Assembly (NCBI RefSeq): GCF_039710355.1
Contig: NZ_JBDKWZ010000016.1
Location: forward strand, 62,001 to 126,000
DNA: 64,000 bases
Direction of reading: 5' to 3'
Origin: Rapidithrix thailandica
GTDB taxonomy: Bacteria > Bacteroidota > Bacteroidia > Cytophagales > Flammeovirgaceae
Positions 61,324-64,000 of this stretch are shown here, in pieces. The notes below the pieces were generated by a model. The model was not told the origin of the DNA, did not search any database, and was given only the letters and a program-made list of their open reading frames with translations. Numbering within the stretch: the first letter of the stretch is position 1; each line of letters begins with the position of its first letter. A program made the translations under genes and the position numbers.

Positions 61324-61875
61324 ATGAATTACCGTCTCTTTTTCACCATACCTCTGTTATTCGTACCCTTTTTGAGTTTTGGGCAAGATCCACCCAAAGA
61401 GGATACCTTAGTTATACACCTTGACGCAGAGATCTATACAAAAACAGCGTTTATTGATGATAACCCAAGGACAAAGCCTAGTGTTTTTGAGTATCTTGTT
61501 GATAAACGGAATGATAAACCCTTAACGGGCTTATATAAAGTAATTACCGGATTAAATTCTTTCTACTATTGTAGATATAAAAATGGGGTAGAAACTTTAG
61601 AACTGAATTATATTGAGTATCATCAAGATGGTAAATTGGTACGAATGGATATTAAAAGTCATTTACTTTTAGGTAGTAAATACTTATCTGTTCCCAATTA
61701 CTCTTGTGATAAAAAAATTAAAGGATTTTATAAAAGTGTTATTTCTGATGCTATTGTTGAAGAAGTTGTCATCAAACAGAAAGTCAAAGAGGATACAGTA
61801 TATTGGATTGTCAAATCCAAAAGATATCCGTATAAAATCCCCTTTGAAAAACACCGTCTGAAGGGGTGTTTTTAA
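61324..61875 (+). CDS. Exported immunity-like paralogue 5 of 5
   Basis: 183 residues. Signal peptide ends FLSFGQ. The N-terminal variable segment is distinct (AEIYTKTAFIDDNPRTKPSVFEY); the tail KQKVKEDTVYWIVKSKRYPY equals that of paralogue 1, again mosaic. It ends KHRLKGCF inside a perfect hairpin (61847-61873), which also serves the convergent tssD gene whose stop is only 2 bp away. Confidence 0.72.
   Translation: MNYRLFFTIPLLFVPFLSFGQDPPKEDTLVIHLDAEIYTKTAFIDDNPRTKPSVFEYLVDKRNDKPLTGLYKVITGLNSFYYCRYKNGVETLELNYIEYHQDGKLVRMDIKSHLLLGSKYLSVPNYSCDKKIKGFYKSVISDAIVEEVVIKQKVKEDTVYWIVKSKRYPYKIPFEKHRLKGCF
61847..61873. terminator. Bidirectional terminator-like hairpin between paralogue 5 and tssD
   Basis: AAAAACACC (61847-61855) and GGTGTTTTT (61865-61873). 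It overlaps the last codons of paralogue 5; read on the minus strand it follows the tssD stop. Confidence 0.65.
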
Positions 61876-61877
61876 CT

Positions 61878-62573
61878 TCAGGTTTCTTGTTCATCGATGA
61901 TTTCTAACTCAAGTGTGGTTTTGTCACCTATAACGGATACATCTTTCAAGATGTCATTTTCCAGCTTTTTCCCTTGATAGTTGAAATCGTGATTGCGATC
62001 GGTTAAATCAATTTCTAATGATTTTCCATCGCCATTCTTTGTATGGATCACCAGGTAGGCCGTACCCTTTTCCAGTTCCGTGATTTTCTTTCGCTCTTTA
62101 TTTTCAAAATGAGCGGAAAGTACTTCAAAGTTTTCTTCTTTTTGTAGGGTCGTTACGGGTGTATCCTGTGCACTTAAGTCGGTTTCCTTCCAGTAGTGCT
62201 CCAGGGTTTTATGCCCTCCATCGTAGAGGATGGCCGGGGAGAGTTTAATTTGGGTGGTCATGGGTTCGCCATTCACCCCGTTGAAATGGTTTTTGAAAAA
62301 GACGCAATGTACATCGTAGAGTTCAAACACCCGGCTTTTGCTGTCCTGGGTCACCGGGGAAACGACAATCTTTACTTTTTTGACCATATCCATCCCCACA
62401 GACCAGGCGAAAAAGCTTTGGTCCGAGGTGGTTTCAAAGGTGATGTCAAAAATCGTCCCGTTGGGCTTTCCCATGGGTTTCCCATGTTCGTCTACCGAGC
62501 GGGTAAAGCGGAATTTGAAGTCAAGAATGTTAATTTCCTTATCCTCAACATACATTTTAGCAATTAAGCTCAT
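61878..62573 (-). CDS. tssD: TssD (Hcp-like T6SS tube protein) with a short C-terminal beta extension
   Basis: 231 residues. Residues 1-132 are almost identical to the TssD part of the 13666-12428 fusion (a few changes, such as EINIL for EVTIL). Residues about 133-231 are unrelated to that fusion: an acidic linker, then a beta-rich segment (GTAYLVIHTKNGDGKSLEIDL, then DVSVIGDKTTLELEIIDEQ). With no catalytic motif, the extension may be a docking domain for the metalloprotease on the other strand; that is inferred from adjacency. It is convergent with paralogue 5, 2 bp between stops. No sheath, baseplate or ClpV gene is nearby, so this is an orphan tssD locus. Confidence 0.85.
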   Translation of the reverse strand: MSLIAKMYVEDKEINILDFKFRFTRSVDEHGKPMGKPNGTIFDITFETTSDQSFFAWSVGMDMVKKVKIVVSPVTQDSKSRVFELYDVHCVFFKNHFNGVNGEPMTTQIKLSPAILYDGGHKTLEHYWKETDLSAQDTPVTTLQKEENFEVLSAHFENKERKKITELEKGTAYLVIHTKNGDGKSLEIDLTDRNHDFNYQGKKLENDILKDVSVIGDKTTLELEIIDEQET

Positions 62574-62609
62574 AATGCAATTGTATTTATAGATGGTTGA
62601 AATAATGGT

Positions 62610-62760
62610 TTATAGGTAAATGTATAAAACATTTTTCTAAATACAATTGCCTAGTAACAGGTAAAAATAAAGAAGTTTCTTGCTAACGGATGGGGGAGGC
62701 TGTATAAAAAAGAAAAAGCAAACCGAATGGCTTGCTTTTCTCCTAAATACAATTCCCTTG
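62610..62760 (-). repeat. Conserved upstream region of the second tssD, with hairpin
   Basis: It shares ordered blocks with 13700-13860. AAAAGCAA-a-CC (62714-62724) pairs with GG-c-TTGCTTTT (62729-62739). It probably holds the tssD promoter/5' UTR; the hairpin may also stop transcription coming from upstream. Confidence 0.6.
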
Positions 62761-62809
62761 ATATATGAGTTTAATCAGACAAATATAGAAATTAAATGCG
62801 TAATTCTAC

Positions 62810-62953
62810 TTAAATAAGTGATTTCTGGATGTGGTGGGCAAAGTTCCGGATGTGGGTCTTGTCCCGTTCGGACAGTGGGGTATTCCGGTTATAAACCAGG
62901 ATCAAGGTATAGCGTTTTTCCGGTTCCGCCTCCAGGTAAAGGTGGTATCCCTT
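62810..62953 (-). pseudogene. 3' remnant of an unknown gene
   Basis: A 47-residue protein-like frame (YHLYLEAEPEKRYTLIL, VYNRNTPLSERDKTHIRN) ends at TAA 62810-62812 and is closed upstream by a TGA at 62954-62956; there is no start codon. Base composition is GC-rich like core genes. It looks like the tail of a gene truncated when the tssD island formed. Confidence 0.4.
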
Positions 62954-62975
62954 TCAGCATGTGAATCCTAACTTT

Positions 62976-63431
62976 TTAACCCACTTCTTCCAAACGGTAG
63001 GCGCGTCCGTTAAACGTAAAGGTATCTCCTTTTTGTAACCCCAGACAGGTTTTGCCAATGGGGGATACCGGAGAAACTGCAAAGCATTGTAGGTCGTCTA
63101 AAGCGATTTGTCCCAAACTTACGGATAGGTACAGGTAGCCATAATTGGTTTTTACCAGGCTTCCGAGTTCTACTTGGGCCGAGGCTTGTTTTTCGGGATT
63201 GATCTGTTCAAGTACTTTTTTGAGTTGGATGGCATTGCTTAGTTGCCCGGCATATTTTTCCTGTTCCAGTTGCATCATGGCCCTTCCGGTTTCGTATTTA
63301 TCACCCATGCTGCTTTTGGATTCGTCATTGGCGGCTTCGCGGGCTGCTTGTATAGCTTTTTGGGCTGTTAGGATACGGTCATCTACTTGTCGGGTGCAAT
63401 ATTGATGAAGTCTTTTTTTGATGGATTTCAT
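62976..63431 (-). CDS. GreA/GreB-family transcription elongation factor-like protein
   Basis: 151 residues. N-terminal coiled-coil (about 18-75: AQKAIQAAREAANDESKSSMGDKYETGRAMMQLEQEK) and a C-terminal FKBP-like domain ending in the Gre block SPVSPIGKTCLGLQKGDTFTFNG. It is close to the short Gre-like proteins of Bacteroidota. Acidic residues at the coil tip (DDES...GDKYE) could stimulate RNA cleavage by RNA polymerase, but activity is unproven. Confidence 0.75.
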   Translation of the reverse strand: MKSIKKRLHQYCTRQVDDRILTAQKAIQAAREAANDESKSSMGDKYETGRAMMQLEQEKYAGQLSNAIQLKKVLEQINPEKQASAQVELGSLVKTNYGYLYLSVSLGQIALDDLQCFAVSPVSPIGKTCLGLQKGDTFTFNGRAYRLEEVG

Positions 63432-63506
63432 GGCGATTACCTGTTTTTAATTTGAGTTATTGAAGAAAAGGCTTCTTTCAAAGCCCTTCTTGTGTGTGTA
63501 TCAGCG

Positions 63507-64000
63507 TTAACGGGCGATTTCAATTTTCAATTTTTTCTTTTTCACTTTTTCATGCTTCAGTTTCCGGACAAGCTGTGCCGCTTTGTCGCGTTTCACAGCG
63601 GCATAAGCTACATAGTCTTTTACTTCAATTAAACCCAATTCATCGTGTTGAAGCTTTCCTTTTTTCAACACCAGGCCTACAATATCGGTTTTGTTGATTT
63701 TATCTTTTTTTCCTCCGCTAAAATAGATCGTGTCCCAATCAGGAGGGGCCGGTAAAGGAAGGGATTCCGGAAGAGAAATAAATTCCGGTTTTTGTTTTAA
63801 ATATGGCAAAATAGGCTCCTTTTCCGCAAGAACCAAGTAAGAACTGCCATTGGCATGCATACGGGCCGTCCGGCCGTTGCGATGGACAAATGCTGTTTCT
63901 GTTTGTGGTAGTTGATAATGTATGATTTGCTGAATCTCCGGAATGTCCAAACCCCGGGATGCCAAGTCGGTAGTGATTAACAAATGACTGCTCCCATTCC
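63507..64000 (-). CDS. DEAD-box RNA helicase, C-terminal part (cut by window edge)
   Basis: The frame is open to the right edge. Motif V (LLITTDLASRGLDIPEIQ) and motif VI (AFVHRNGRTARM) of the second RecA domain are present, followed by a DbpA-type RNA-binding domain (about the last 80 residues: FSGGKKDKINKTDIVGLVLKKG ... KDYVAYAAVKRDKA) and a basic tail. DbpA-like helicases act in 50S assembly by binding 23S rRNA helix 92. The assignment to that subgroup rests on the C-terminal domain. Confidence 0.9.
   Translation of the reverse strand, partial: NGSSHLLITTDLASRGLDIPEIQQIIHYQLPQTETAFVHRNGRTARMHANGSSYLVLAEKEPILPYLKQKPEFISLPESLPLPAPPDWDTIYFSGGKKDKINKTDIVGLVLKKGKLQHDELGLIEVKDYVAYAAVKRDKAAQLVRKLKHEKVKKKKLKIEIAR

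Noticed and set aside
61878..62573. A full T6SS locus around tssD
   Set aside because: No sheath (TssB/C), baseplate, TssK, ClpV or PAAR/VgrG gene is present; only orphan tssD/effector islands.

Overview
The window looks like chromosomal DNA of a member of the Bacteroidota, probably a free-living Cytophagia-type bacterium. This rests on a chitinase with a C-terminal T9SS-type sorting domain, Bacteroidota-type TssD tube proteins, DUF5020 and GH92 proteins, lipoproteins with SxC-type lipoboxes, occasional TAnnTTTG -7 boxes, and almost no Shine-Dalgarno sequences. Both ends are cut inside genes: murQ on the left and a DEAD-box helicase on the right. No rRNA, tRNA, cas gene or T6SS structural gene other than tssD was found.

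Layout. 0-4 kb: a murQ end, a GHL10 glycosidase, an RDD protein and a lipoprotein. 4-7.5 kb: an RNA-repair/ribosome-rescue operon (rtcB, prfH and an unknown basic protein). Its leader holds a ten-codon ORF with a near-perfect but hairpin-masked SD, and a folded segment lies between rtcB and prfH. 8.2-10.2 kb: two cas-less CRISPR arrays with related but different repeats, one mixing 37- and 53-bp repeats. 10.3-13.7 kb: a TssD fused to a caspase-like domain, followed by exported, immunity-like proteins. 14-19 kb: galK-galT-galM with a divergent LacI regulator. 19-24 kb: an M20 amidohydrolase and isochorismatase pair, a phosphodiesterase and an acyltransferase. 24-34.6 kb: a chemotaxis-type cluster (CheY-like, CheA, CheW, MCP, CheR) and a PAS kinase/NarL pair. 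34.6-46.4 kb: an SF1 helicase, a GH92 lipoprotein, an OmpR-type two-component system, and a 1397-residue AAA/GAF kinase with its regulator.

46.8-53.9 kb is a worn region. It holds a frameshifted membrane-barrel gene, an RNA ligase/HD-Pnk RNA-repair pair split by a 159-bp MITE-like element, a second copy of that element with an apparent 5-bp target duplication, and a TlpA-like pseudogene. 54.5-56.7 kb: a 106-nt folded element and a GH19 chitinase. 57-62.6 kb: a second T6SS cargo island with a metzincin-type protease lacking a signal peptide, coupled by an ATGA overlap to the first of five tandem exported paralogues. A second TssD converges on them, with an N-terminus almost identical to that of the first. 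The right edge has a GreA/B-type factor and the helicase.

The main candidates for undescribed biology are (i) the two TssD-linked effector/immunity loci and (ii) the structured leader, intergenic RNA and third gene of the rtcB-prfH operon. All structural RNA claims come from reading complementarity by eye and have not been computed.
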